This document shows positions 16,140 through 25,343 of a stretch of 64,000 nucleotides of DNA, piece by piece. The notes under the pieces were generated by a model. That model made no database searches. It was given only the letters and a program-made list of their open reading frames with translations, and was not told the DNA's origin. The DNA lies in the NCBI RefSeq assembly GCF_001584185.1, contig NZ_CP013234.1, positions 1,302,001 through 1,366,000 of the forward strand. Reading direction: 5' to 3'. Source of the DNA: Collimonas pratensis. Lineage in GTDB: Bacteria; Pseudomonadota; Gammaproteobacteria; Burkholderiales; Burkholderiaceae_D. Each line of letters opens with the position of its first letter. Within the stretch, counting starts at the first letter, position 1. Position numbers and translations under genes: made by a program.

Positions 16140-16456
16140 GTCCTGATCGTTTGTATCGATGAGCGAAAAACGTAGGATTCAAGAATGTTTCAAATTTGCC
16201 ATTTAGTTGTTAGTCTGCAGTCATTTAATGATAACTACTTGCTATTTTCTACTAAAGATGACGATCTTGCATGCAGCGATTTCACAACATTTTACAGAAA
16301 CTGCTCATTTTTTTAGCATTTAATGACAGCCTTGCATTGTATCTGCGATGGTCCAACGGTATCTTTGCAAGCAAATTTTCACCACGTAATTTGGCGTAAG
16401 ACAGGTACGACTTTTTCAGACTGTGTTTGCCGCAAGTTATTCAATCGAGTAGACCC
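16140..16456 (+). promoter_or_regulatory. AT-rich upstream region of the autotransporter gene
   Basis: This 317-base stretch is markedly AT-richer than its surroundings, with runs such as TTTCAAATTTGCCATTTAG and TTTTTTAGCATTTAATGA. I see no coding frame of interest. It presumably holds the promoter of the autotransporter, and its composition would suit binding by a nucleoid silencer (inference). No clear -35/-10 pair could be chosen with confidence. Confidence 0.4.
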
Positions 16457-19276
16457 ATGAATCGCAAACATATCAGTCGTTTTCCTTTATCAGTCGTTTC
16501 CATCGCCGTCATGAGTACGCTCGCAGCCTGTGGCGGCGGTGGCGGCGGTTCCAGTAACTCCTCCGATGGCGCCCAGCCGCCGGTGGCGACCAATCCGGCG
16601 CCAACCACAGCTACCCCGACAGCAGCGACCCCGGTCCTGAGCCCCTCTGATCCGAGCAATGCCAATGCAGCGCATGCGCGCGGCATTACCGGCGCCGGCG
16701 TCACGGTGGCGGTGGTCGACACCGATTTCAATGTATCGGATCCGGAGTTTGCCGGACGCTTGACCAAATACGTCTACGCCAGCGGCGGCGCCGGCAATCC
16801 GCACGGCAGCGAAGTGGCGGAAGCTCTGGGCGGCAGCACCTACGGCGTGGCGCCGGCAGTCAGCATGCTGGGGGCCGCGGTTGGCACCGGCGGCGACAAT
16901 GTTTCGTTCACCAGCCCGGTGTACCAGGATCTGTTCAACAAGGGCGCGCGCCTGTTCAACCAGTCGAACGCCTTCGGCTCGATCGCCACGCCGGGTGGCA
17001 ACGGCCCGACCTTCTACAATATTTATCAGCCGTTCGTCAGCCAAGGCAGCCTGTTTATCTGGGCCGCCGGCAATGACGGCAGCGCCCATCCCAGCCTGAC
17101 CGCCGGTCTGCCGGCTCTGTATCCGGACCTGCAAAAGGGCTGGCTGGCCGTGGTGGCGGTGAACGCCGCCGGCGGTGCGCAAGGCTACAGCAGCAGCGAC
17201 ACTACACCGGGCGTGATTTCCAGCTATTCCAACCGCTGCGGCGAAGCCGCCAACTGGTGCCTGGCTGCGCCCGGCGATTTCATCTCGGCGAGCGCCGGCG
17301 GCCGCGTTTACGGCACGTCGTTTGCCGCGCCTGCGGTCACCGGCGCGGCAGCGCTGGTGCAGCAGGCATTTCCCTGGATGAGCGCCGACCAGATCCGCCA
17401 GACCATCTTGTCGACCGCTACCAGCATGGGCGATACCGCCACTTACGGCTGGGGTTTGCTGAACGCCAGCAAGGCTGCCAGCGGACCGGGCTTGTTCGAT
17501 ACCCGGCTAACGCTGGGCGGCAACTTCGTCGCCAAGTTCGATTCCGTCAGCTCGACCTTTGGCAACGACATCGGCGGCAATAGCGGTTTGCTCAAGGATG
17601 GTACGGGCACGCTGACGCTGGCCGGCAATAACACTTATAGCGGCGCCACTGAAATTCTCAAGGGCACGCTCAACGTCACCGGCGCGGTAGCGACCGCGGT
17701 GACGATCGACAGCGCCGGCATCCTCTCCGGCGACGGCGGCAAGGTCGGCGGCAGCGTCTTCAATTACGGCCGTCTCAGCAATACCGGCAACGGCATGACC
17801 ATCAACGGCAATTACACCGCCAGCGCCAGCGCGGTGCTGGCCAACCAGTTCAACACGACCTTGACGGTGGGCGGCAACGCGGCGCTCGGCAATTCGCACC
17901 TGGTCGCCACCACGCCGGCCGGCAGCAGCGATCCGTCCGGCTATGTGGCGCAGCAGGTCGGTGTCAAAGGCAAGGTGCTGACGGCCGCTAACGGCGTCAC
18001 CGGACAATTCCAGGACGTCTCGTTTGAACATGACGGTACGGCTTTCAATCCCGGCACTTTCCTGAGCGCGACGCTGGGCTATACGCCAACCGAGGTCGAT
18101 CTCACCGTCGCGCGCAATGACGTGCAGGCGGTGGCGGCGAAAGCTTTCGCGGCGGATCCTACCCGCACCAGCAGCGCAGCCAATGTCGAACAGGGGCTTA
18201 AGGCCGCCGACGCCATGGTCGCCAGCGGCAATACCGGCGGCAATAATGCAGCGTTCCTCAGCAGCGCCGCGGCCATCCAGCGCACGGCGGATATTGCGGC
18301 TGCCGGCCAGGTATTGGATAGTTTGTCGGGCCAGATCTACGCCTCGTCGCAGGCCCTGACTTTCCAGCAGTCGCAAGCCATCAACCGTGATTTGTCGAAT
18401 CGCCTGGCGCTGCTGGGCAGCCCGATTTCATCGGATGCCAAGGCCGGTTTATGGGCCAGCGTGATCGGCGCCACCGGCAAGCTCGGCCAGTCCGGCTATT
18501 CCTCGGCCGATACCTCAACCTGGGGCGGCCAGTTCGGTTTCGATACGCATCTGAATGACAAGGCGATCGTCGGCGCTGCGCTCTCCTACTCGGAAAGCAA
18601 AGCCAGCTTCGACCGCTTCGGTGGCGCTTCCGACAGCCAGAACACCAGCCTGTCGCTATACGGCCGCTATGCGCTGAGCAAGGATGGCGTGTATGTTTCC
18701 GGCCGCGCCGGTGTCGCCAGCATCACCAGCAAGATCAACCGTACGGCGTTGCTCGGTAGTGAAACCGACAGCCTGTCCGCCAACCATACCGACAGCATGA
18801 TCTCGGCCTATGCCGAAACCGGCTACGTACGCCAGCTGTCGCCGACAGCAACGCTGACGCCGTTTGCCGGCATCAGCTACGATCGCCTCAAGCGCGGCGG
18901 CTTCACGGAAGCCGGCAGCGCCTTCGGCCTGACCGCTGGCAGCAACACCTATCAACAGACTGCGAGCGTACTGGGTCTGCGCGGCGACACCAGGTTTGAC
19001 TGGTTCGGCGGCAGCAGCAATCTGCAAGCCTACGGCGCCTGGCAGCACGGCTTCAACAGCGGCAACCTGGATTTCAACGCTGCTTTCGTTGGTGCGCCGA
19101 CCGCTGGTTTCAACGTGCAAGGCATCGGCCTGGCGCGCAATAGCGGCTGGGCTGGCATCGGCATCACCACCGCGGTCAACCGCAAGTGGAGCTGGTATGG
19201 CAATTACGATGCGCAGTTCGGCAAGGGCGGCGTAGTCAACAATGTCTTCTCGCTCGGTGCCCGCATGTCTTTCTGA
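16457..19276 (+). CDS. subtilase (S8) autotransporter with a lipobox
   Basis: This 939-residue surface protein begins with a signal sequence ending in a lipobox (STLAAC, Cys25) followed by a Gly/Ser linker. It is therefore probably a lipidated autotransporter like NalP or SphB1. The subtilisin triad is intact: Asp88 (VAVVDTDFN), His116 (NPHGSEVAEAL) and Ser288 (GTSFAAPAVTG). A passenger stem follows with an autotransporter-associated beta-strand repeat (LTLAGNNTYSGATEILKGTL). The last roughly 280 residues form an outer-membrane beta-barrel ending in Phe (GARMSF). I chose ATG 16457 because the signal peptide begins there; a frame from 16427 adds ten unlikely residues. Likely roles are surface-protein maturation or protein degradation. 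Confidence 0.93.
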   Translation: MNRKHISRFPLSVVSIAVMSTLAACGGGGGGSSNSSDGAQPPVATNPAPTTATPTAATPVLSPSDPSNANAAHARGITGAGVTVAVVDTDFNVSDPEFAGRLTKYVYASGGAGNPHGSEVAEALGGSTYGVAPAVSMLGAAVGTGGDNVSFTSPVYQDLFNKGARLFNQSNAFGSIATPGGNGPTFYNIYQPFVSQGSLFIWAAGNDGSAHPSLTAGLPALYPDLQKGWLAVVAVNAAGGAQGYSSSDTTPGVISSYSNRCGEAANWCLAAPGDFISASAGGRVYGTSFAAPAVTGAAALVQQAFPWMSADQIRQTILSTATSMGDTATYGWGLLNASKAASGPGLFDTRLTLGGNFVAKFDSVSSTFGNDIGGNSGLLKDGTGTLTLAGNNTYSGATEILKGTLNVTGAVATAVTIDSAGILSGDGGKVGGSVFNYGRLSNTGNGMTINGNYTASASAVLANQFNTTLTVGGNAALGNSHLVATTPAGSSDPSGYVAQQVGVKGKVLTAANGVTGQFQDVSFEHDGTAFNPGTFLSATLGYTPTEVDLTVARNDVQAVAAKAFAADPTRTSSAANVEQGLKAADAMVASGNTGGNNAAFLSSAAAIQRTADIAAAGQVLDSLSGQIYASSQALTFQQSQAINRDLSNRLALLGSPISSDAKAGLWASVIGATGKLGQSGYSSADTSTWGGQFGFDTHLNDKAIVGAALSYSESKASFDRFGGASDSQNTSLSLYGRYALSKDGVYVSGRAGVASITSKINRTALLGSETDSLSANHTDSMISAYAETGYVRQLSPTATLTPFAGISYDRLKRGGFTEAGSAFGLTAGSNTYQQTASVLGLRGDTRFDWFGGSSNLQAYGAWQHGFNSGNLDFNAAFVGAPTAGFNVQGIGLARNSGWAGIGITTAVNRKWSWYGNYDAQFGKGGVVNNVFSLGARMSF

Positions 19277-19302
19277 TTTTCCCTGAATCCATCGCGGACG
19301 AT

Positions 19303-19348
19303 AAAAAAAACGGCCGGTATAACTCTCGCGAGCTATACCGGCCGTTTT
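19303..19348. terminator. bidirectional intrinsic terminator
   Basis: AAAACGGCCGGTATA (19307-19321) pairs perfectly over 15 bases with TATACCGGCCGTTTT (19334-19348). The A-run before and T-run after the stem let it stop transcription from both the autotransporter (plus) and the saccharopine-dehydrogenase-like gene (minus). Confidence 0.93.
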
Positions 19349-19383
19349 AGCTGGTGCTGTTTGTTGGCTTGCTGGCGATCAGT

Positions 19384-20544
19384 TTAAGCAACCGCTTTCA
19401 ATTTGTTGTAGTCGGTATTGCTGGCTGGTGCAAAGCCGCCGTGGCCAGGTGCGTGGCTGGCGTAGAACTGGCCGAAGCGGTTGCCCAGGAAGTCGGACAA
19501 AGTCGCTTGTTCCTGGCGCACGAAGCCGCTTTGCGGCAACACGCCGGTCACCACCAGGTCGACCATCGCGCAGATGCCTGCCGCGGTAGTCAGCTGGATC
19601 GCCGACAGCAGCTGGCCGTTGACGTGCTGGCTGTAGATCTTCTTGGCATAGGTTTCTTGCTCAAGGCGGCCATCGCGCATGCCGCTGACGCTGACGAAAG
19701 TCAGCACCACGTCTTGCTTGGTGATCGGGATCGAAGTTTCCAGCACTTCTTTCAGGATCGGACGGCGTTCCAGCTTGCCCAGTTGCAGGTCGCGCACCAG
19801 GATCTTGATGATGTCGCGGTGGCCTGGGTAACGCACAGTCTTGTAATCCAGGTTCTGGATCCGGCCTTGCCAGCTTTCGCACAGGGTGCCGAGGCCGCCC
19901 GAAGTGTTGAATGCTTCGTAGTCGATACCGTCCAGCGAGAAATGTTCCAGCTCTTCCAGCGGCGAAGTTTCGCGCAGGGTGCCGTCGACAATCGCTTCGC
20001 AAGGATTGCAGTACTCGTTGATCAGGCCGTCGGTGCTCCAGGTCAGATTGTATTTGAGTGCGTTGCTCGGGAAAGTCGGCAGCGCGCCCACACGCATCTT
20101 GACGTCGTGCAGGGTTTCAAAACGATTGGCGACATCATTGGCGACGATCGAAATGAAGCCAGGTGCCAGGCCGCATTGCGGCACGAAAGCGGTGGTCGAA
20201 TCCTGGGCGATCGATTTGACGAAGCGGGTGCTTTCGACATCTTCGGTCAGGTCGAAGTAGTGCGAGCCGGCAGCCTTGGCCGCTGCGGCGATGACCGGTG
20301 TCAGGAAATAAGGGCAGGCCGACAAGGTGACGTCATGGCCGCTGATCAGCTTGGTCACGGTTGGGGCGTGCGAAATGTCCGCCAGGATCGTCGTCACGTT
20401 CGGAAAGCCTGCTTGCTTCACGTATTCCAGGCGTTGCGGATCGCGGTCGGCCACGGTCAGGATATAGTCGCCGGTGTGCGACAACAGGTTGAGGATGGCG
20501 TCGCCGATCTTGCCGGCGCCTAATAGGATCAGTTTGGTAGTCAT
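19384..20544 (-). CDS. saccharopine dehydrogenase-family oxidoreductase
   Basis: This 386-residue protein has an N-terminal Rossmann domain (LILLGAGKIGDAILNLL, then VADRDPQRLEYVKQAG) and the C-terminal domain of the saccharopine dehydrogenase superfamily (SACPYFLTPVIAAAAKAAG, FVPQCGLAPGFISIVANDV). Superfamily members act on lysine-derived compounds (saccharopine reductase, lysine 6-dehydrogenase) or carboxyspermidines; which applies here is not clear. The divergent Lrp-type regulator at 20700 favours an amino-acid substrate. I took the ATG at 20544; a GTG four codons upstream is an alternative. Confidence 0.85.
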   Translation of the reverse strand: MTTKLILLGAGKIGDAILNLLSHTGDYILTVADRDPQRLEYVKQAGFPNVTTILADISHAPTVTKLISGHDVTLSACPYFLTPVIAAAAKAAGSHYFDLTEDVESTRFVKSIAQDSTTAFVPQCGLAPGFISIVANDVANRFETLHDVKMRVGALPTFPSNALKYNLTWSTDGLINEYCNPCEAIVDGTLRETSPLEELEHFSLDGIDYEAFNTSGGLGTLCESWQGRIQNLDYKTVRYPGHRDIIKILVRDLQLGKLERRPILKEVLETSIPITKQDVVLTFVSVSGMRDGRLEQETYAKKIYSQHVNGQLLSAIQLTTAAGICAMVDLVVTGVLPQSGFVRQEQATLSDFLGNRFGQFYASHAPGHGGFAPASNTDYNKLKAVA

Positions 20545-20699
20545 GTCGTCGCTCACTCTTGGTTATTTAGTTATGGCCGATGCCGCTGTTCTGCTGACAC
20601 CATTCTAAATTCAAGCAAAGTCAGATAATAGAGTGTAAATAGTCGTCAAAATGTATAATAACGATACAATTTGACGATTATTGAAGATGGATTGTAGCG

Positions 20700-21146
20700 A
20701 TGAGAGAGAAACTTGACGAAGTCGACCACAAAATCCTGGCCTTGCTGATGGACGATGCGCGGCTTTCCATGGCGACCGTCGCCAAGCGCGTCGGCATCGC
20801 CCGGACTACCGCGATCGCGCGCCTGGCGGCAATGGAAAAGAAGGGTGTGATCGCCGGTTATGGCGTGCGCCTGGACCTGGAACTGTACCAGCCGGCGGTG
20901 CGCGCTTACGTCGGCATTTCGATCGATTCCCGCAATGCACCACTTTTAGTACAGCAGTTGCAAAAAATGTCACAGGTCGAGACGCTGTGCGCGGTGAGCG
21001 GCGTGATCGACTACATGCTGACCTTACGCTGCCAATCGACCGATGAGCTGGACCGTCTGCTGGACCAGATCGGCGCCATGGAAGGCGTGCGGCACACTTC
21101 GACCTCGATCATCCTGAGCAAGCGCATCGACCGCGGGCCGATTTGA
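20700..21146 (+). CDS. Lrp/AsnC-family transcriptional regulator
   Basis: This 148-residue protein has the standard Lrp/AsnC layout: an N-terminal winged helix-turn-helix (LDEVDHKILALLMDDARLSMATVAKRVGIARTTAIARLAAME) and a C-terminal RAM ligand-binding domain (LCAVSGVIDYMLTLRCQSTDELD). It is divergent from the saccharopine-dehydrogenase-like gene, with a 155-base AT-rich gap that includes AATAACGATACAATTTGACGATTATT. It likely regulates that gene in response to an amino acid. A terminator follows about 120 bases after its stop. Confidence 0.93.
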   Translation: MREKLDEVDHKILALLMDDARLSMATVAKRVGIARTTAIARLAAMEKKGVIAGYGVRLDLELYQPAVRAYVGISIDSRNAPLLVQQLQKMSQVETLCAVSGVIDYMLTLRCQSTDELDRLLDQIGAMEGVRHTSTSIILSKRIDRGPI

Positions 21147-21265
21147 GCACTCCAGGAGATATGTGATTTATCTATAACTGTTATACAAATAATAAAGCAG
21201 ACATCGATGCTGCACTGCCATATAGTTACACCTGTCTCCTCCAACACCTCCTAAGGTTTGGATTC

Positions 21266-21300
21266 AACCCGCTACCGGAAGGTCAGGCGGGTTTTTTTTT
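21266..21300 (+). terminator. intrinsic terminator downstream of the Lrp-type gene
   Basis: AACCCGC (21266-21272) pairs with GCGGGTT (21287-21293), with an inner ACC/GGT pair, and a run of nine Ts follows. It lies 120 bases past the Lrp gene stop, before the convergent NmrA-type gene. Confidence 0.85.
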
Positions 21301-21322
21301 GCCCTGGCAAATAGCAGGCTGC

Positions 21323-22183
21323 TTAAACTGCCTGCGCCGCCAGCAATTGCTTCAGCACCGTGGCTAGCGTCACCTTGCCTTTACGCGCCGTTCCGGCAAA
21401 TTCGATCCAGCCCTGGTTAAAGCCGTCCAGCATCCGCATGCGCGGCTCTGGATCGATCGCACCCTGGGCGCTGAAAATATCGCGCCAGGTCTCGCGTGGC
21501 ACGGCTTCCACGCGTACCGGCTGCGCCAGCAGTTCGGCGAAGGTGGCCGCGATCTGGTTCGGCGTGATCCGTTCCGGTCCTTCCAGTTCAACGATGCGCC
21601 GGCCTTGCCATTGTTCCAGCAGCAATTCAGCCGCCACCCTGCCCACGTCGGCAGTGGCGATCATCGGCACCGGCTTGTCGAGCGGCTGCAGGAAGCTGGG
21701 AATCACGCCGTCGTTGCGCGCCGGCGCCACATCCCATAAAGCATTCTCCATGAACCAGGCCGGCCGCAGGAAGGTCAGCGGCAGATCCAGCCTGCCCAGT
21801 TCGGTTTCCATGATCTGCAGCTGGGTCAGCAGGTTGGTCTGTGTCGCTTGCGCGCCGATCGTCGACAGGCACACTACTTTGGCCGGCCTGGCTGCAGCCA
21901 GCGCCTGGTGTAGCGCTGCCAGGATGCGCCTTACCTCGGGAAAGCCAGGCGAGGGCGCAAAATTCGACGGCATCAGGATGAATACGCCGTCGACGCCGCT
22001 GAACGCGCTTTGCAGCGCCGCCGCATCGTTCATCTCGGCCAGCGCCACCTGGCAGCCTTGTTTTGCCCAGGCTTCGCCCTTGGCGGCGTCGCGCACCACG
22101 GCGCGCACCGCGTGACCTTCTGCCAATAAGGTGCGGGCCACTGCGCCGCCGACCTTGCCGCTGATACCGGTGATTGCATACAT
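21323..22183 (-). CDS. NmrA-like NAD(P)-binding protein
   Basis: This 286-residue atypical short-chain dehydrogenase-like protein begins with a Rossmann glycine motif (MYAITGISGKVGGAVARTLL). It contains the NmrA-family stretches GVDGVFILMPSNFAP and LRPAWFMENALW. Relatives include quinone or azo-compound reductases and redox sensors; the typical catalytic YxxxK is not evident. It is divergent from a LysR-type regulator gene at 22295 across about 110 bases, so the two form a regulator/target pair. Confidence 0.85.
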   Translation of the reverse strand: MYAITGISGKVGGAVARTLLAEGHAVRAVVRDAAKGEAWAKQGCQVALAEMNDAAALQSAFSGVDGVFILMPSNFAPSPGFPEVRRILAALHQALAAARPAKVVCLSTIGAQATQTNLLTQLQIMETELGRLDLPLTFLRPAWFMENALWDVAPARNDGVIPSFLQPLDKPVPMIATADVGRVAAELLLEQWQGRRIVELEGPERITPNQIAATFAELLAQPVRVEAVPRETWRDIFSAQGAIDPEPRMRMLDGFNQGWIEFAGTARKGKVTLATVLKQLLAAQAV

Positions 22184-22323
22184 CTTGTTTCTCCTGTTGA
22201 AAACGACTGTTGTCGCGTTGGCGAGAATTATGCTGCGCTAGGATAAATTCTCCGATAGCATGAGTGTCATTGAATAAATGACGAGAAATCACTAATGAGT
22301 TTCGACGGACGTCTGGTCGGGGC

Positions 22324-23202
22324 ATGGCAGTGTTGTCGGCAGTGGTAGACGGCGGCAGCTTCGTGCAAGCCGCCGAAAGCCTGGACATGACGCCTTCCGG
22401 CGTCAGCCGCGCTATCGCCAGGCTGGAAAAGCGCCTTGGCATCCGCTTGTTCGACCGCACTACGCGCTCGGTCACGCTGACCGATGAAGGACGGCGCTTG
22501 TATCAAGAGATCGCGCCCTTGCTGGCTAGCCTGGAGCAGGCTGCCGATGGCGCCGCCGCCAGCGCGCAATCGGTGCGCGGACGCCTGCGGGTAAATATCG
22601 ATCCCTACTTTTCCCGCCTGATTCTCGGCCCGGCGCTGGACAGGTTCATGAACAGCTACCCGGAATTGCAGCTGGATCTGTTTACCAGCAACCAGCTAGG
22701 CGATCTGGTGGCGGACGGCGTCGACCTGTCCTTGCGTTTTGGCCATCCGGCTTCGTCCTCGCTGATCGCCAGGAAGCTGTTGGAGACCCGTGTCGTGACG
22801 GTGGCGGCGCCAGCCTACCTGCGGCGGCACGGACGGCCGCAGACGCCGGCCGAACTGGACAGCGGCCAGCACGCCCGCATCGAATTCCGCGATCCCGAAT
22901 CAGGCCGGCCGTTTGCCTGGGAATTCCATCGCGGCGCCGAACGCGTCATACTCACCGGGAAAGGCCGGCTCACCGTCAATGACGCCGGAACCTTGTATAG
23001 CGTGTGCGAGGCGGGGCATGCGATTGCCCAGGTGTTTGAACTCGGGGTGGAGCGCGCCTTGCAGGAGGGCCGGCTGATCGAGCTGTTTCCAGACTGGCGC
23101 GACGAATTGTTCCCGCTGTATGCCTTGTATCCCTCGCGCCATCTGCCGCCTGCCAAGGTAAGCGCCTTCCTGGAATTCGTGACCGCCTTGTGCCGGCCAT
23201 AA
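22324..23202 (+). CDS. LysR-family regulator with a frameshifted N-terminus
   Basis: The readable protein (292 residues from ATG 22324) is a LysR regulator: MAVLSAVVDGGSFVQAAESLDMTPSGVSRAIARLEKRLG, then an effector domain. An ATG at 22295 opens MSFDGRLVG, the usual N-terminus for this branch, but in a different frame. The distance from 22295 to the stop is 908 bases, one short of 303 codons. Restoring a G in the run GTCGGGGCATG gives M-S-F-D-G-R-L-V-G-G-M-A-V and a normal 302 residues. Without it, translation from 22324 would lose the first helix region of the DNA-binding domain. It is divergent from the NmrA-type gene. Confidence 0.8.
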   Translation: MAVLSAVVDGGSFVQAAESLDMTPSGVSRAIARLEKRLGIRLFDRTTRSVTLTDEGRRLYQEIAPLLASLEQAADGAAASAQSVRGRLRVNIDPYFSRLILGPALDRFMNSYPELQLDLFTSNQLGDLVADGVDLSLRFGHPASSSLIARKLLETRVVTVAAPAYLRRHGRPQTPAELDSGQHARIEFRDPESGRPFAWEFHRGAERVILTGKGRLTVNDAGTLYSVCEAGHAIAQVFELGVERALQEGRLIELFPDWRDELFPLYALYPSRHLPPAKVSAFLEFVTALCRP

Positions 23203-23308
23203 GGAGAATGCCGGCGCCATGCCGATAATGGCCGTAGCCCTGCCGTATGGCGCTGGTGCTGGGTTATCATGCGGTGTCATCGTCCACTCAACTATCTATT
23301 ACGCCGCC

Positions 23309-24364
23309 ATGAACACTCTTTCTCCCCCATCACCCACAAGAGGCCTGTCGTTCTGGTGGAAGCCGGCCTTGTTTGTACTGGTGGCCGTGATCGGCCTGTA
23401 CTACGTCAAATGGTCGCCTTATTACCTGAAATCGTTCGTCGCCGCCGACAAGCACAGCATCGGCGCCTCGATTCTCAACGACAGCCCTGGCGAACCGCTC
23501 AGCGCTGCCTTGAGCTACGCCAAAGTGTATTTCCTTGCGATCTGGAAAGCCGCGGTGCTGGGGGTGCTCCTGGGTTCCTTGCTGCAAGTGCTGATTCCAC
23601 GCGACTGGCTGCTGCGCATGTTCGGCGGCAGCAGCCTCGGCTCCGCCTTGCGCGGCGGCCTGTTCGCCTTGCCGGGCATGATGTGCACCTGCTGCGCCGC
23701 GCCGGTGGTGGCCGGCATGCGCCGCCAGCAGGTTTCGGTGGGCGCCGCGCTGGCCTTCTGGATCGCCAATCCGGTCCTGAATCCGGCGACGCTGGTGTTC
23801 ATGGGCTTCGTGCTGGGCTGGGGCTTCGTCGCTTTGCGCCTGGTGGCGGGCGTCGTGCTGGTGCTCGGCGTTGCGGTGATCGCGCAACGCATTTCGCGGC
23901 CCGAGCAAATGCCGGAGCCAGCGCTGGCAGCGGTGGCTGACGCCAGTACTCCAGACCAGAAGAATTTCATGGCGCGCTGGGCGCGTAGCCTGTGGCAGCT
24001 GTTCTGGAGCACCATTCCGGTGTACGTGCTGGCGGTGCTGGTGCTGGGCGCGGCGCGGGTCTGGCTGTTTCCGCATGTCGACGGCGCCATGGGCAACGGC
24101 TTGCTGTGGCTGCTGCCGATGGCGATTGTCGGCATGCTGTTCATGATCCCTACCGCCGCCGAGATTCCCATCGTGCAGACCATGCTGTCGCTAGGCATGG
24201 GCATGGCGCCTGCAGTGGCGCTGCTGATGACGCTGCCAAGCGTCAGCCTGCCGTCGCTGCTGATGTTGCGCAAGGACTTCGACGGCAAGGTGTTGGTGGT
24301 AGTGGGCTTGCTGACGGTGCTGGTGGGCGTGGTCAGCGGGCTGGTGGGCGCGTTGCTGCTTTAA
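23309..24364 (+). CDS. permease of the UPF0718/ArsP-like family
   Basis: This 351-residue protein has about eight to ten membrane helices and belongs to the YraQ/ArsP-like permease family (PF03773). Two similar halves each carry a conserved Gly/Pro segment. The first has a Cys-rich motif (LPGMMCTCCAAPVVAGMRR) next to WIANPVLNPATLVFMG; the second reads IPTAAEIPIVQTMLSLG. Family members export trivalent organoarsenicals or are linked to metal handling, and the CTCC motif suggests a soft-metal or thiol role (inference). The ATG at 23309 was chosen over 23219 because the upstream residues look non-conserved. Confidence 0.8.
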   Translation: MNTLSPPSPTRGLSFWWKPALFVLVAVIGLYYVKWSPYYLKSFVAADKHSIGASILNDSPGEPLSAALSYAKVYFLAIWKAAVLGVLLGSLLQVLIPRDWLLRMFGGSSLGSALRGGLFALPGMMCTCCAAPVVAGMRRQQVSVGAALAFWIANPVLNPATLVFMGFVLGWGFVALRLVAGVVLVLGVAVIAQRISRPEQMPEPALAAVADASTPDQKNFMARWARSLWQLFWSTIPVYVLAVLVLGAARVWLFPHVDGAMGNGLLWLLPMAIVGMLFMIPTAAEIPIVQTMLSLGMGMAPAVALLMTLPSVSLPSLLMLRKDFDGKVLVVVGLLTVLVGVVSGLVGALLL

Positions 24365-24520
24365 TCCGCTATGCAGGGTTCACTGCGCTCTGCGCTGAAA
24401 GATTTTACTCATTGGCGTCAAATTTGATGTCAAAGTCACGTGGCCAACGAGATGCAGATCTTCAAATTAGTCAGTTTTTGAAATTAGTAAATTTTCAGAG
24501 AACCTTTGATAAATAAAAAA

Positions 24521-24745
24521 ATGGATACAGAGGAAGAGATGCTAAGCGAGCCGGAGAAAATAATGCGCTTCGGATGCGGTGCACTCTTGGGTGTTTTCAT
24601 TGCTCTGTTGATTGTCTTTAAATTTATGTTGTCGAATTTTGGTTTGATAACAGCGATTGTCGTAGTTGCCATATTCGTGTGCGGGGTGCTTGCGTTGAAG
24701 TACGGCGATGAGTTTTGGCGCGAGGTCAAAGATTGGTGGTACTGA
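24521..24745 (+). CDS. small membrane protein of unknown function
   Basis: This 74-residue protein has an acidic N-terminus (MDTEEEMLSEPEKIM) and two hydrophobic segments (GCGALLGVFIALLIVFKFML and LITAIVVVAIFVCGVLAL) with a short positively and negatively charged tail (KYGDEFWREVKDWWY). I do not recognise a family. The region is AT-richer than its neighbours, with poor ribosome-site sequence, which may indicate recent acquisition. A TTG at 24506 could also start it. Confidence 0.5.
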   Translation: MDTEEEMLSEPEKIMRFGCGALLGVFIALLIVFKFMLSNFGLITAIVVVAIFVCGVLALKYGDEFWREVKDWWY

Positions 24746-24803
24746 TTTTTTTGCTGCAATTCGGTAGGGAAGCAGTCATGTGGATTGAGGAACACCTCGG
24801 CGA

Positions 24804-25250
24804 CTAACGATCTGCATATCTGCGCAAATGTAGCAACGGATACGGCCGTCCCTCGCTATCAACTTCCGATCTGCCCACCTGAACAAAACCCATGTGCCGA
24901 TAAAATCCGAAAGCCGCGCCGTTTTGCTCGTTGACGTCTATCGTCAGATTCGGATGCAAGCCAATGGCATGCCGCATCAGCGCTTTGCCATAGCCTCTGC
25001 CACGTCCTTCGGCGTGAACAAACAAGGTATCGATATTTTCTTCCGTTAGTCCCATGAATCCCATGGCGTAGTCCTGGCCGTCCGTGGCAATCCAAAGCTG
25101 GGCGATGGGGAAATATTGTTCGCGGACGATGATTGAGAGTGCTTGAAAATCCGCCTCTGAAAGAAAATTGTGCGTGGCCTTCACCGCGCTCTGCCAGATG
25201 TCAAAGCTGCGTGGAAAGTCTGTTGCGCGGGAGCGTCGAATGGTTATCAC
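24804..25250 (-). CDS. GNAT-family N-acetyltransferase
   Basis: This 148-residue protein is a GNAT acetyltransferase similar to YjaB. Motif A, which binds acetyl-CoA, is HAEGRGRGYGKALMRHAI (the R-G-x-G-x-G/A pattern), followed by the C-terminal beta-strand NGAAFGFYRHMGFVQVGRSE. The substrate is unknown. It stands alone between the small membrane protein and the divergent glyoxalase-fold gene. Confidence 0.88.
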   Translation of the reverse strand: MITIRRSRATDFPRSFDIWQSAVKATHNFLSEADFQALSIIVREQYFPIAQLWIATDGQDYAMGFMGLTEENIDTLFVHAEGRGRGYGKALMRHAIGLHPNLTIDVNEQNGAAFGFYRHMGFVQVGRSEVDSEGRPYPLLHLRRYADR

Positions 25251-25343
25251 GAAGGCGGCAATGAGTTATGGATTGTTGGTCGCAGCAGGTTAAGATAAGT
25301 GTATGCGTAAATATCAAGATGAATTATTTTACCTGGGGTCGAC

